Shown: positions 55,215 to 63,915 of the stretch, one piece after another | Position numbering within the stretch: the stretch's first letter is position 1 | Layout of the letters: each line of letters starts with the position of its first letter | From: Bacillus sp. 123MFChir2 | Lineage (GTDB): Bacteria > Bacillota > Bacilli > Bacillales > Bacillaceae_G | Reading direction: 5' to 3' | Length of the DNA: 64,000 bases | Assembly (NCBI RefSeq): GCF_000383235.1 | Contig: NZ_KB910926.1 | Location: 86,480 to 150,479, forward strand | Translations under genes and position numbers: made by a program | The notes under the pieces: generated by a model | What the model was told of the DNA's origin: nothing | Database searches by the model: none | The model's input: the letters and a program-made list of their open reading frames with translations, nothing else

Positions 55215-56486
55215 ATGAATTTAACAATTTCAGCATTAGAGAACATGAAGTTAAAAGAGTTATATGAACTTGCAAAAGAATTTAAGATTTCTTATTACAG
55301 CAAATTAACGAAGAAAGAGTTAATTTTTGCAATTTTAAAAGCGCGAGCAGAAAAAGAAGGTTTCTTTTTCATGGAAGGTGTACTGGAAATTATTCAATCA
55401 GAAGGATTTGGATTCCTACGTCCAATCAACTACTCTCCGAGTTCTGAAGATATTTATATTTCAGCTTCGCAAATTCGTCGTTTTGATTTGCGTAATGGAG
55501 ATAAAGTTTCTGGTAAGGTACGACCTCCGAAAGAAAATGAACGCTATTTCGGATTGTTACAAGTTGAGGCGGTTAATGGAGATGATCCAGAGTCAGCAAA
55601 AGAACGTGTACATTTTCCAGCGTTAACACCGTTATATCCAAATCGTCAAATGAAATTGGAAACGGAAACGAAGAAATTATCAACACGTATCATGGATTTA
55701 ATTGCACCAGTTGGATTTGGGCAACGTGGTCTTATCGTTGCACCGCCAAAGGCCGGTAAAACGATACTGTTAAAAGAAATTGCACACAGCGTTACAACAA
55801 ATCATCCAGAAGCAGAACTGATTGTGCTTTTAATTGACGAACGCCCAGAGGAAGTAACGGATATTGAACGTTCTGTAAAAGGCGATGTTGTAAGTTCTAC
55901 TTTTGATGAAGTACCAGAAAATCATATTAAAGTAGCTGAACTTGTACTAGAGCGTGCGATGCGTCTTGTTGAGCATAAAAAAGACGTTATCATTTTAATG
56001 GATAGTATTACCCGTTTAGCACGTGCATACAACCTTGTAATTCCGCCAAGCGGACGTACGTTATCTGGTGGTATTGACCCAGCGGCATTCCATAGACCAA
56101 AGCGCTTTTTTGGAGCGGCTCGTAATATTGAAGAGGGCGGTAGCTTGACAATTTTAGCAACAGCTCTTGTTGATACAGGGTCTCGTATGGATGATGTCAT
56201 TTATGAAGAGTTTAAAGGAACAGGAAATATGGAGCTTCACTTAGATCGTTCTTTAGCAGAACGTCGTATTTTCCCAGCTATTGATATTCGTCGTTCTGGT
56301 ACACGTAAAGAAGATTTATTGATTCCGAAAGAACATTTGGATAAGTTATGGGGTATTCGTAAAACAATGAGAGATACGCCAGACTTCATCGAAAGCTTCT
56401 TGCGTAAATTACGTCAAACAAAGACAAATGAAGAATTCTTGCAAAATATCCCTGCAGATTCAAAGAGATATGTAACGATGAAGTAA
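55215..56486 (+). CDS. rho: Transcription termination factor Rho
   Basis: Hexameric RNA helicase ending untranslated transcripts and suppressing antisense RNA. 423 aa. N-terminal helix bundle (residues 1-45), RNA-binding cold-shock-like domain (EGFGFLRP, about 52-120), Walker A APPKAGKT (176-183), Walker [17 protein letters not shown] and the Q/R loops. The ribosome binding site is poor (GTGGTGT), which fits autoregulation through the leader. Confidence 0.95.
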   Translation: MNLTISALENMKLKELYELAKEFKISYYSKLTKKELIFAILKARAEKEGFFFMEGVLEIIQSEGFGFLRPINYSPSSEDIYISASQIRRFDLRNGDKVSGKVRPPKENERYFGLLQVEAVNGDDPESAKERVHFPALTPLYPNRQMKLETETKKLSTRIMDLIAPVGFGQRGLIVAPPKAGKTILLKEIAHSVTTNHPEAELIVLLIDERPEEVTDIERSVKGDVVSSTFDEVPENHIKVAELVLERAMRLVEHKKDVIILMDSITRLARAYNLVIPPSGRTLSGGIDPAAFHRPKRFFGAARNIEEGGSLTILATALVDTGSRMDDVIYEEFKGTGNMELHLDRSLAERRIFPAIDIRRSGTRKEDLLIPKEHLDKLWGIRKTMRDTPDFIESFLRKLRQTKTNEEFLQNIPADSKRYVTMK

Positions 56487-56627
56487 TGCTAAAAACAGGT
56501 AGTTGCAAAATGCAGATAGCCTTGTTATAATTTCATCATGTGCGTTTCATCACTACAGTTGTGATAACAGCTAATGATGAAAAAACTCTGTTTCGAAAAT
56601 GATTCAGGGCGGAAGGAGATGAAAAGA

Positions 56628-56873
56628 ATGAAAGCAGGAATCCATCCAGATTACAAGAAAGTTGTATTTATGGATACAAACACAGGCTTCAAATTCTTAA
56701 GCGGATCTACAAAAGGTTCTAACGAAACTACTGAGTGGGAAGATGGTAACACTTATCCATTACTAAAAGTTGAGATCAGTTCTGATTCTCACCCATTCTA
56801 CACAGGACGTCAGAAGTTTGCTACTGCAGACGGACGTGTTGACCGCTTCAATAAGAAATACGGCCTTAAGTAA
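56628..56873 (+). CDS. rpmE2: 50S ribosomal protein L31, type B
   Basis: 81-residue L31 of the zinc-free type: [18 protein letters not shown], with no CxxC zinc ribbon, and the conserved [13 protein letters not shown] end. In B. subtilis the gene after rho encodes the zinc-binding form, whereas here the C-minus form occupies that place. AAGGAG lies 10 nt before the chosen ATG; an ATG three codons up is too close to it. Confidence 0.92.
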   Translation: MKAGIHPDYKKVVFMDTNTGFKFLSGSTKGSNETTEWEDGNTYPLLKVEISSDSHPFYTGRQKFATADGRVDRFNKKYGLK

Positions 56874-56884
56874 TAACAAACATA

Positions 56885-56922
56885 AAGCAGGCAAGTGTAT
56901 ATATCCGCTTGTCTGTTTTTTT
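56885..56922 (+). terminator. rpmE2 terminator
   Basis: GCAGGCAAGTG / CGCTTGTCTG (with G-U pairs) and TTTTTTTT. Confidence 0.75.
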
Positions 56923-56962
56923 TGCGAAAATATAAACCTTTACCTACTTAGATTAAGAATAA

Positions 56963-57157
56963 GTAGATAAATCCAAATTAAAAAACGACATAAAACCATC
57001 TTTTTTTAGGTGGGCGAGAGCATCTGGCCATGAATAGAAGCGGTCAGGGCCTTTTATTGCCACATGCGAAGTTCAAACAAAGGGAGAAAGTAGTAGGCTC
57101 CTTTTTTACCTGCATAGCAGCAATCTATATGTCGAAAAAACAAAATGAGTTCATATG
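56963..57157 (+). repeat. bcr1-like repeat, copy 10
   Basis: GATAAATCCAAATTAAAAAACGACATAAAACC, GGGCGAGAGCATCTGGCCATG, GAAGCGGTCAGGGCC, GCCACATGCGAAG, and CAATCTATATGTCGAAAAAAC. Its right end lies 20 bp before the tdk gene. Confidence 0.85.
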
Positions 57158-57176
57158 GGTGAAAGGGGGAGCTTTT

Positions 57177-57755
57177 ATGTACTTAATAAATCAACACGGT
57201 TGGCTTGAAGTGATTTGTGGAAGCATGTTCTCCGGGAAATCAGAAGAGCTCATCCGCCGTGTGCGTCGTACGCAATTTGCAAAGCAAAACGCAATTGTAT
57301 TTAAACCGTGCATTGATAACCGTTATAGCGAAGAAGATGTCGTGTCGCATAATGGATTGAAAGTAAGAGCAGTTCCTGTTGCGGCTTCAAAAGAGATGTT
57401 TGAACACGTAACAGAAGATATTGATGTTATAGCAATTGATGAAGTGCAATTTTTTGATGGGGACATTGTGGAAGTGGTGCAAGAATTGGCAAACCAAGGC
57501 TATCGTGTAATTGTTGCCGGTTTAGACCAAGATTTCCGCGGTCTACCATTTGGACAAGTTCCTCAGCTTATGGCAATTGCGGAGCATGTAACAAAATTGC
57601 AAGCAGTATGTGCTGAATGCGGATCTCCTGCAAGTCGTACGCAACGTTTAATCGATGGGGAACCAGCTTCTTTTGATGACCCAATTATTTTAGTTGGCGC
57701 ATCGGAATCATATGAACCACGTTGTCGTCATTGCCATGCTATATCAATTAAATAG
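57177..57755 (+). CDS. tdk: Thymidine kinase
   Basis: Salvage kinase phosphorylating thymidine and deoxyuridine; type II (TK1-like), 192 aa. P-loop GSMFSGKS (residues 15-22), Asp of Walker B in [10 protein letters not shown], lasso loop, and zinc cysteines CAECG and CRHCH. The internal ATG after AAAGGGGGA is used; the longer frame upstream is bcr1-like repeat sequence. Confidence 0.95.
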   Translation: MYLINQHGWLEVICGSMFSGKSEELIRRVRRTQFAKQNAIVFKPCIDNRYSEEDVVSHNGLKVRAVPVAASKEMFEHVTEDIDVIAIDEVQFFDGDIVEVVQELANQGYRVIVAGLDQDFRGLPFGQVPQLMAIAEHVTKLQAVCAECGSPASRTQRLIDGEPASFDDPIILVGASESYEPRCRHCHAISIK

Positions 57756-57758
57756 AGA

Positions 57759-57790
57759 TAAAAACTCGCTACATAAGGCGGGTTTTTTTA
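57759..57790 (+). terminator. tdk terminator
   Basis: AAAAACTCGC, loop, GGCGGGTTTTTTT. Confidence 0.8.
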
Positions 57791-57827
57791 GAAAATGCGA
57801 ACAGTTAGATGTGAATCTGTTTTTTTG

Positions 57828-57950
57828 GTGATATCTAGCTCCGGCGGCAAGAATGGTCGGTGGCTTCGCTTCTTCCTATGAGGCAAAGAGCGCCTCTACG
57901 TCAGAAGCTCCATCCCCCTCCCATTCTGAGCGAGCCGCCTTCGCTTTTAA
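57828..57950 (-). repeat. Family C repeat between tdk and prfA
   Basis: Reverse orientation: TATCTAGCTCCGGCGGC, GAGGCAAAGAGCGCCTC, AGAAGCTCCATCCCCCTC and TTCTGAGCGAGCCGCCTTCGCTTT. Confidence 0.8.
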
Positions 57951-58024
57951 AATATAATTTGCGTTTTTTTTGTTATGTGCCATATACTATGTGTATTAGA
58001 GACTAGGATGTTGAGGTGAATGGT

Positions 58025-59092
58025 GTGTTAGATCGTTTGCAAGCTGTAGAAGATCGTTATGAAAAGTTAAACGAGTTTCTAAGTGATCCAGAGGTTATTA
58101 GTGATCCGAATAAACTGCGTGAATATTCAAAGGAACAATCTGATATGCAAGAAACGGTAGAGGTGTACCGTGAGTATAAAGATGTTCGTGAACAATTAAG
58201 AGATGCAAAAGCGATGTTAGAAGAGAAGTTGGATGCTGACATGCGCGAAATGGTAAAAGAAGAAGTTTCTGAGCTAGAGGGACAAGAGAAGGAATTATCA
58301 GAGCGTTTGAAAATTTTACTTGTTCCAAAGGACCCGAATGATGATAAAAACGTTATCGTTGAGGTTCGTGGGGCTGCTGGTGGCGATGAGGCTGCTTTAT
58401 TTGCTGGTGATTTATACCGTATGTATAGCCGTTATGCTGAGGTGCAAGGTTGGAAAACTGAAATTATCGAAGCGAGCTATACAGAACTAGGTGGATATAA
58501 AGAGATTATCTTTATGATCAACGGTAAAGGCGCTTTCGCAAAATTGAAATTTGAAAATGGTGCACACCGTGTGCAACGTGTTCCCGAAACAGAATCTGGC
58601 GGACGTATCCATACTTCTACAGCAACTGTAGCTGTATTACCAGAAGCAGAAGAAGTAGAAGTCGATATTCATGAAAAAGATGTTCGTGTTGATACGTTTG
58701 CTTCTAGTGGCCCTGGTGGACAAAGTGTTAATACAACGATGTCGGCGGTACGTTTGACGCATTTACCGACTGGTGTAGTTGTTTCTTGTCAGGATGAAAA
58801 GTCACAAATTAAGAATAAAGAAAAAGCAATGAAAGTATTACGTGCACGTGTTTATGATAAGTTTAGACAAGAAGCACAAGCTGAGTACGATCAAAACCGT
58901 AAACAAGCTGTTGGTACGGGAGATCGTTCTGAGCGTATTCGTACGTACAACTTCCCGCAAAACCGTGTTACAGACCATCGAATCGGTTTAACGATTCAAA
59001 AGCTAGATCAAATCTTACAAGGTAAGTTAGATGATTTCATCAACGCCTTAGTGATGGAAGATCAGGCGCAAAAGATGGAGGCAGCTGAGTAA
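58025..59092 (+). CDS. prfA: Peptide chain release factor 1
   Basis: Reads UAA and UAG stop codons. 355 aa with the codon-recognition P187-E-T189 and the peptidyl-tRNA hydrolysis motif G231-G-Q233 in [12 protein letters not shown]; the Gln is the methylation target of PrmC, encoded next. GTG start ([10 protein letters not shown]) with GAGGTG 6 nt upstream. Stop overlaps the prmC ATG by one base. Confidence 0.96.
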   Translation: MLDRLQAVEDRYEKLNEFLSDPEVISDPNKLREYSKEQSDMQETVEVYREYKDVREQLRDAKAMLEEKLDADMREMVKEEVSELEGQEKELSERLKILLVPKDPNDDKNVIVEVRGAAGGDEAALFAGDLYRMYSRYAEVQGWKTEIIEASYTELGGYKEIIFMINGKGAFAKLKFENGAHRVQRVPETESGGRIHTSTATVAVLPEAEEVEVDIHEKDVRVDTFASSGPGGQSVNTTMSAVRLTHLPTGVVVSCQDEKSQIKNKEKAMKVLRARVYDKFRQEAQAEYDQNRKQAVGTGDRSERIRTYNFPQNRVTDHRIGLTIQKLDQILQGKLDDFINALVMEDQAQKMEAAE

Positions 59093-59940
59093 TGCGTGTC
59101 TATGAAGCCCTGAAATGGGCTTCTTCTTTTTTACGTGAACATGGACGTGATGAAAATGCGGGAGAAATTGTCCTTTGTCATGTATTAAAGATGAATCGAA
59201 CAGGTTTAATGATGAATATGCGTGAAGAATTAATGGCAGAACAAGAGCGTACTTTTTCAGACTTTATCCACAAGCATGTAGCAGGCATACCTGTTCAGTA
59301 TTTAATTGGATATGAAATGTTTTATGGACGTTCATTTTTCGTTAATGAAGAAGTGCTCATTCCAAGGCCGGAAACAGAAGAGCTTGTGCTAGGTGTGCTA
59401 ACGCGTATTCGTCGTAAATTTGGGGATAAAGATGTACATGTGGCGGACATTGGTACTGGGAGCGGAGCGATTTCAATTACTCTGGCTTTAGAAAATCCGC
59501 ATTTACATGTATACACAGTCGATATTGCCACGGAATCAATTGAAGTGGCGCGGAAAAATGCGAAAGAACTTGAGGCAAATGTAACGTTCTATCACGGTGA
59601 TTTATTGTCGCCATTTCAGGAAACGAAGCAAAAACTAGATGTCGTTGTGTCAAATCCGCCTTATATTCCGGAAGAGGATTGGCGAGGGCTTTCTTCTGTA
59701 GTGAAAGAGCATGAGCCAAAGCGGGCACTTGTTGGTGGTGAAGATGGACTTGATTTCTATAGACGCTTTATGGAAGAGTTGCCAAAGGTGCTGCAAGAGG
59801 AGGCAATTGTTGCTTTTGAAGTGGGTGTAGGACAAGGTGAAGATGTGCGTGCCTTGCTGCAAGAAACATTCCCTCATGCGCATGTAGCGGTTGTATTTGA
59901 TATTAACGGGAAAGATCGCATGGTCTTCGCGGAAATGTAA
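59092..59940 (+). CDS. prmC: Release factor glutamine methyltransferase
   Basis: N5-methylates the GGQ glutamine of release factors using SAM. 282 aa: N-terminal helical RF-binding domain (1-75), SAM motif VADIGTGSGAISI (117-129) and NPPY at 188-191. Coupled to prfA by a TAATG overlap. Confidence 0.95.
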   Translation: MRVYEALKWASSFLREHGRDENAGEIVLCHVLKMNRTGLMMNMREELMAEQERTFSDFIHKHVAGIPVQYLIGYEMFYGRSFFVNEEVLIPRPETEELVLGVLTRIRRKFGDKDVHVADIGTGSGAISITLALENPHLHVYTVDIATESIEVARKNAKELEANVTFYHGDLLSPFQETKQKLDVVVSNPPYIPEEDWRGLSSVVKEHEPKRALVGGEDGLDFYRRFMEELPKVLQEEAIVAFEVGVGQGEDVRALLQETFPHAHVAVVFDINGKDRMVFAEM

Positions 59941-59944
59941 TGTT

Positions 59945-59973
59945 AACAGGGAGCTGATTCTGAGTCAGCTCCC
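59945..59973 (+). terminator. prfA-prmC terminator
   Basis: CAGGGAGCTGA, 7-nt loop, TCAGCTCCCTG; no long T-run. Confidence 0.65.
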
Positions 59974-60042
59974 TGTAGTGTATCTAGCGTGTCTGGCATG
60001 TCGAATATCGTCGAAGCGCCGATATATTCTACAAAGCGGTCG

Positions 60043-60178
60043 ATATGTATCCAACTTGATTTTTTAACACATAGATTGTTGCGATGCAAAATACAACATG
60101 CCCGCTACTATGCACGGCCAGTCCCTCTCGCCCATCTAAAAAGAAAAGGGTTTTCTGTTCGTTTTTTAATTGATATAA
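60043..60178 (-). repeat. bcr1-like repeat, copy 11, with internal deletion
   Basis: Both ends are well kept (TGATTTTTTAACACATAGATTG... and ...AAGGGTTTTCTGTTCGTTTTTTAATTGATATA). CATGCCCGCTAC is followed directly by TATGCACGGCCAG; about 60 bp present in other copies (the ACTTGCTTTC...TTAAAC...GTGGCAGGAAAAGG part) are missing. Confidence 0.8.
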
Positions 60179-60267
60179 TCACCTAAAAACAATAGATTCT
60201 AAATTTAGTAGTTTAGAAAGAAAAAAACTTGTCTACACTGTTTTACTGAAGGGGCGGTGGAGATAAG

Positions 60268-61095
60268 ATGAAAAAACAAACGATTGCTTATCTACTTTTA
60301 TTATTAATTGGTGCACAAATGATTGCGCACTTTGGATATATGAAAGCTGATGCAAAAGGACCTGTCGTAATTCCGAAAGAGGCAATTCGATTACGGATTT
60401 TAGCTAATAGTGATTCGAAGGAAGATCAAGAGTTAAAACGTAAAGTGCGTGATGAAGTGAAAGCGCAAATTGATGGCTGGGTGGCAGAGTTAAAATCGTT
60501 TAAAGACGCACGCCGCGTCATTCAAAGTCGTATCCCAGAACTTGAACAAACAGTTGCAAAAACATTGAAACGAGAAGGTAGTAAGGAAGCCTTTGCAGTT
60601 CAGTTTAATAAACACATAAAATTTCCAACGAAAGTATATGGAAATTTTATTTATCCAGCTGGAGAGTATGAAGCGGTACTTGTGACAATAGGAAAAGGTG
60701 AAGGGGCAAATTGGTGGTGCGTGTTATTCCCGCCTATGTGTTTCTTAGACTTCTCAAGTGGTACAGCTGTAAAGCGAGAAGAGAATGTTGTACAGGCAGA
60801 AACAATTGATGAAGACGATATAGAAGAAAATTATGAACAGAAAGAAATTGTGAAAGAAGAAGTAAAACAATCTCTTAAAGTGAAGAAAGAGGCGCGCAGC
60901 ACGCCGAAACAAAAAGTGAAGGCAAAGGCTGTGCAAGAAAACCGTATCGAAAAAGAATTACAAGAAGAAAGCAAGCAAGAAGAACCACGTATTAGTAAAC
61001 AAGAAGAGCAAGTGAAGGTGGTAGAAGAAACGGAAGAAAAGCCAGAAGTAAAATTGTTTATTGTAGAAGCATTTACATCTTTATTTTCAAAATAA
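60268..61095 (+). CDS. spoIIR: Stage II sporulation protein R
   Basis: Forespore signal protein, secreted into the intermembrane space, that triggers SpoIIGA to process pro-sigma-E. 275 aa: N-terminal hydrophobic segment (6-22); conserved domain about 35-175 with AIRLRILANSDSKEDQ and WWCVLFPPMCFLDFS; the last ~90 residues are a Lys/Glu/Gln-rich variable tail. Expected to be sigma-F dependent; no promoter assigned. GGGGCGGTGG precedes the ATG. Confidence 0.94.
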   Translation: MKKQTIAYLLLLLIGAQMIAHFGYMKADAKGPVVIPKEAIRLRILANSDSKEDQELKRKVRDEVKAQIDGWVAELKSFKDARRVIQSRIPELEQTVAKTLKREGSKEAFAVQFNKHIKFPTKVYGNFIYPAGEYEAVLVTIGKGEGANWWCVLFPPMCFLDFSSGTAVKREENVVQAETIDEDDIEENYEQKEIVKEEVKQSLKVKKEARSTPKQKVKAKAVQENRIEKELQEESKQEEPRISKQEEQVKVVEETEEKPEVKLFIVEAFTSLFSK

Positions 61096-61117
61096 GGTAA
61101 CTACTCAGTTACTTTAT

Positions 61118-61300
61118 GAAAAAAGGCAGAAAAGCATTTTTTTAAATGGCCAGGGAGGGACTGGTGATGCATAGGAGCGGTCAGGGCCTTTTCCTGCCAC
61201 GTGCAAGGTTTGAAAACAAAAGTAGCCAAACAGTGCAGGCTCCTGCCTTGTTTGCATGACAGCAGTCTATATGCAAAAAAATGAATTTGTAAGTAATAGA
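61118..61300 (+). repeat. bcr1-like repeat, copy 12 (diverged)
   Basis: AAATGGCCAGGGAGGGACTGG, GATGCATAGGAGCGGTCAGGGCCTTTTCCTGCCACGTGCA, CATGACAGCAGTCTATATGCAAAAAAATG. The left end is decayed. No gene in the gap. Confidence 0.75.
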
Positions 61301-61424
61301 GAGACACATCTTCACTAGAACCATACCTTCTTCTAAATTTCTAAAAGGTATAGCTGAGTAGTTACAAAATAGGTTCTAAAAGAGAATCCCTTCTCATATA
61401 TACAAGTATGGGGAGGGATTGTGT

Positions 61425-61883
61425 ATGAAACAAATTCGTTTTGCTACAAAAGCAGATGTGGAAAGACTGCAGATCTTTTTTGGACAAGCTCAGATGAAGG
61501 AAGAACGATTAGATCAATTGTATGGAAATTTTATGATATTAGAGGAAGAGGAACAAATTCAAGCGGCTGTTGGGTATGAGCAAACTGGAAGTGATGCGCT
61601 TCTTCGTTCTTGTTTATTCACACCTGCTGTGGATAAAACGATGTTCCTACATTTTTTTGAAACGTTTTTACAGTATATTAAAGAGAAAAATATTGAGCAA
61701 TTATATTTACTCACAAATAGTCCACAGTCTGTGACAATATTTCAGTTTTTTCAATTTGAAATGGTGGAAAAAGCTGTTGTATCAGAAGGAATTCAGGAAT
61801 TAGAACATTTTTGTAAAAATATAAAACAGCCGAACGTAATTATACTAAATTGTCAGCTATTCACAAAGTTATCCACTGATTAA
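61425..61883 (+). CDS. ywlB: GNAT-like acetyltransferase (YwlB)
   Basis: 152-aa protein of GNAT type (MKQIRFATKADVERLQIFF; YLLTNSPQSVTIFQFFQFEMVEKAVV), corresponding by position to B. subtilis ywlB between spoIIR and ywlC. The acetyl-CoA loop is poorly conserved, so activity is uncertain. GGGAGGG is 7 nt before the ATG. DnaA boxes begin inside its 3' end. Confidence 0.75.
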   Translation: MKQIRFATKADVERLQIFFGQAQMKEERLDQLYGNFMILEEEEQIQAAVGYEQTGSDALLRSCLFTPAVDKTMFLHFFETFLQYIKEKNIEQLYLLTNSPQSVTIFQFFQFEMVEKAVVSEGIQELEHFCKNIKQPNVIILNCQLFTKLSTD

Positions 61884-62049
61884 ATGGATTTATCCACATT
61901 TTGTGGATAAATCTTATTTGTCTTTTGGATAAATCTCATAGTAAACTACAAATAACAAGTATTTCATAGCAGAAAAGGACGTGGAAAAAAATGAATACAA
62001 AAATGTGGACTGTGGATAATGTTGTGGAAATAAAAAAAGATTATCCACA
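61869..62049. promoter_or_regulatory. DnaA-box cluster at ywlB-ywlC
   Basis: Perfect TTATCCACA boxes at 61890-61898 and 62041-62049 (plus) and 61902-61910 and 62011-62019 (minus); 8/9 matches at 61869-61877 and 61924-61932. A further perfect box is at 62764-62772. The first two perfect boxes form a hairpin that may also end the ywlB transcript. Confidence 0.8.
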
Positions 62050-63034
62050 ATTACAAGAAGCAGCGCATTTATTACGAGAAAATGAAGCGGTAGCGTTTCC
62101 GACTGAAACAGTGTACGGACTTGGTGCGAATGCATTAAGCGACGAAGCTGTTGCAAAAATTTTTGAAGCAAAAGGAAGACCAAGCGATAATCCGCTTATT
62201 GTACATATTGGTACGGAAGAACAATTAGATGGTATTGTAGCTGATGTTCCGCCAGTTGCGGATGTATTAATGAAGCATTTCTGGCCAGGACCATTAACGC
62301 TTATTTTTCCGAAAAAAGAAGGGATCTCTGAAAAAGTAACGGCTGGACTGGAGACGGTCGCAGTTCGTATGCCAGATCATCCAGTAGCATTAGCGCTTAT
62401 TGAAGCAGCAAGTGTACCGATAGCGGCTCCAAGTGCGAATCGTTCCGGGCGTCCTAGCCCAACGCTCGCTTCTCATGTATATGAAGATTTAGACGGAAGA
62501 ATTGCTGGTATTGTGGATGGCGGGGCAACGGGTGTTGGTGTGGAATCAACTGTACTAGATTGTACGAGTGAAATACCAACGATTTTGCGTCCAGGTGGTA
62601 TTACGAAGGAGCAATTAGAAACGGTAATTGGCTCTGTTTTATTAGATCCAGCATTAAAGGATGAAACGGAAAAACCGAAATCACCAGGAATGAAATATAC
62701 ACATTATGCACCGAAAGCTCCGCTTAGTATTGCGTCCGGTTCGCGTACATTTATTCAACAACTTGTGGATAATAAAAAACAAGAAGGTTATAAAGTAGGT
62801 GTATTAACAACAGAGGAATATGAGCATGTCTATAAGGCGGACGTTGTTCTTTCTTGCGGAAAGCGCAGTGAGTTAGCAACCGTTGCGACAAATCTTTATG
62901 ATGTATTGCGTACATTTGACGCAAGTGGTGTTGATATTATTTTCAGCGAGTCGTTCCCAAGTGAGGGGATCGGTAGTGCAATCATGAATCGTTTAACAAA
63001 AGCTGCTGGTCACCAAATCATCTTCGAAAAATAA
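61991..63034 (+). CDS. ywlC: L-threonylcarbamoyladenylate synthase (Sua5/YwlC)
   Basis: Makes threonylcarbamoyl-AMP from Thr, bicarbonate and ATP for the tRNA t6A modification. 347 aa: YrdC domain (about 15-205) with EAVAFPTETVYGLGANAL and KGRPSDNPLIVHI, then the Sua5 C-terminal domain (about 230-347). GGACGTGG lies before the ATG. The N-terminal codons contain DnaA boxes. Confidence 0.94.
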   Translation: MNTKMWTVDNVVEIKKDYPQLQEAAHLLRENEAVAFPTETVYGLGANALSDEAVAKIFEAKGRPSDNPLIVHIGTEEQLDGIVADVPPVADVLMKHFWPGPLTLIFPKKEGISEKVTAGLETVAVRMPDHPVALALIEAASVPIAAPSANRSGRPSPTLASHVYEDLDGRIAGIVDGGATGVGVESTVLDCTSEIPTILRPGGITKEQLETVIGSVLLDPALKDETEKPKSPGMKYTHYAPKAPLSIASGSRTFIQQLVDNKKQEGYKVGVLTTEEYEHVYKADVVLSCGKRSELATVATNLYDVLRTFDASGVDIIFSESFPSEGIGSAIMNRLTKAAGHQIIFEK

Positions 63035-63041
63035 ATTCTAA

Positions 63042-63086
63042 CTCTCCTCGGACTTGCATATTGTGAAGTAGCAAGTCCGAGGGGGG
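63042..63086 (+). promoter_or_regulatory. Hairpin enclosing the mntP ribosome binding site
   Basis: CCTCGGACTTGC (63046-63057) pairs perfectly with GCAAGTCCGAGG (63071-63082). The stem extends through CTCT with GGGG (two G-U pairs) to 16 bp, so the whole GGGGGG ribosome binding site of mntP is paired. Confidence 0.7.
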
Positions 63087-63091
63087 ACATT

Positions 63092-63652
63092 ATGACAATT
63101 GAACATATTATAAGCGAATTGTTGCCGCTATTTATTATGGCATTTGCGCTAGGGCTTGATGCGTTTTCAGTTAGTCTCGGTATGGGCATGATTACGCTTA
63201 AGCTGCGTCAAATCTTTTATATAGGCATTACAATTGGTACATTTCATATTATTATGCCTTTTATCGGTATGATGCTTGGGCGTTTTCTATCAGAGCAATT
63301 TGGTTCTATTGCGACTATTATAGGTAGTATTTTATTAATGGGATTAGGATTTCACATTGTGTATACGTCAATGTCACACGATGATGAGCATAGAAATGTT
63401 CCGGCCGGAGCAAGTTTACTATTGTTTGCTTTTAGTGTGAGTATGGATAGTTTTTCTGTTGGCTTAAGTCTCGGTATTTACGGAGCGCGTACGTTTGTTG
63501 CAATTCTCATATTCGGTATTGTGAGTATGATGCTTACTTGGTTTGGATTGTTAATTGGTCGCAGGGCACAAAGTATTCTTGGAACATATGGAGAAGTACT
63601 TGGCGGTATTATACTTGTTGGATTTGGGATAAAATTATTATTTTCAGTATGA
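63092..63652 (+). CDS. mntP: Manganese efflux pump MntP
   Basis: Membrane exporter of Mn2+ (YebN/YwlD family), 186 aa, six helices with two homologous halves, each with the conserved acidic motif: [12 protein letters not shown] (residues 21-32) and [12 protein letters not shown] (about 117-128). GGGGGG is the ribosome binding site, 5 nt from the ATG, inside a strong hairpin. No yybP-ykoY manganese riboswitch was recognised in the short leader. Confidence 0.92.
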   Translation: MTIEHIISELLPLFIMAFALGLDAFSVSLGMGMITLKLRQIFYIGITIGTFHIIMPFIGMMLGRFLSEQFGSIATIIGSILLMGLGFHIVYTSMSHDDEHRNVPAGASLLLFAFSVSMDSFSVGLSLGIYGARTFVAILIFGIVSMMLTWFGLLIGRRAQSILGTYGEVLGGIILVGFGIKLLFSV

Positions 63653-63763
63653 ACGCAGTCAACGTTAATCGTATTTATTATAACTCTTATTTTGTTATAT
63701 TTCTTTGTTGTGAAATTAGCGAAACCGAAGAAAAAAGAAGTCGAATCAGTTCGTGAAGAATAG
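63653..63763 (+). other. In-frame membrane-like reading frame downstream of mntP
   Basis: After the mntP TGA the same frame stays open for 36 codons: STLIVFIITLILLYFFVVK, then KPKKKEVESVREE. The composition (one TM helix plus charged tail) looks like a small membrane protein. No ATG or GTG stands at its start and no ribosome binding site was seen; TTG at 63692 is the only early candidate. Confidence 0.3.
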
Positions 63764-63764
63764 T

Positions 63765-63802
63765 ATGAAAGCCCAGCTGCGATAAGTAGCTGGGCTTTCA
63801 TA
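63765..63802 (+). terminator. Terminator after mntP
   Basis: ATGAAAGCCCAGCT, 9-nt loop, AGCTGGGCTTTCAT; a strong stem placed after the small reading frame rather than after the mntP stop. Confidence 0.8.
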
Positions 63803-63819
63803 GTTGTATACATAAAATA

Positions 63820-63915
63820 TCGGCGTCTTCCGCCGAGGCAAAAAGCGCCTCTATGTCAGAAGCTCCATCCCCCTCTTGTTCTGAGCGAGCCGCTTCCGCT
63901 TTTAGTTATATCTAG
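63820..63915 (-). repeat. Family C repeat near the window end
   Basis: GAGGCAAAAAGCGCCTCTATG, AGAAGCTCCATCCCCCTC, TTCTGAGCGAGCCGCTTCCGCTTTTAG; reverse orientation. Confidence 0.8.

Noticed and set aside
56770-56970. 66-codon frame overlapping rpmE2
   Set aside because: Out-of-frame shadow of the L31 gene running into its terminator.
57030-57176. N-terminal extension of tdk
   Set aside because: The upstream codons are bcr1-like repeat sequence, and a good ribosome binding site precedes the internal ATG.
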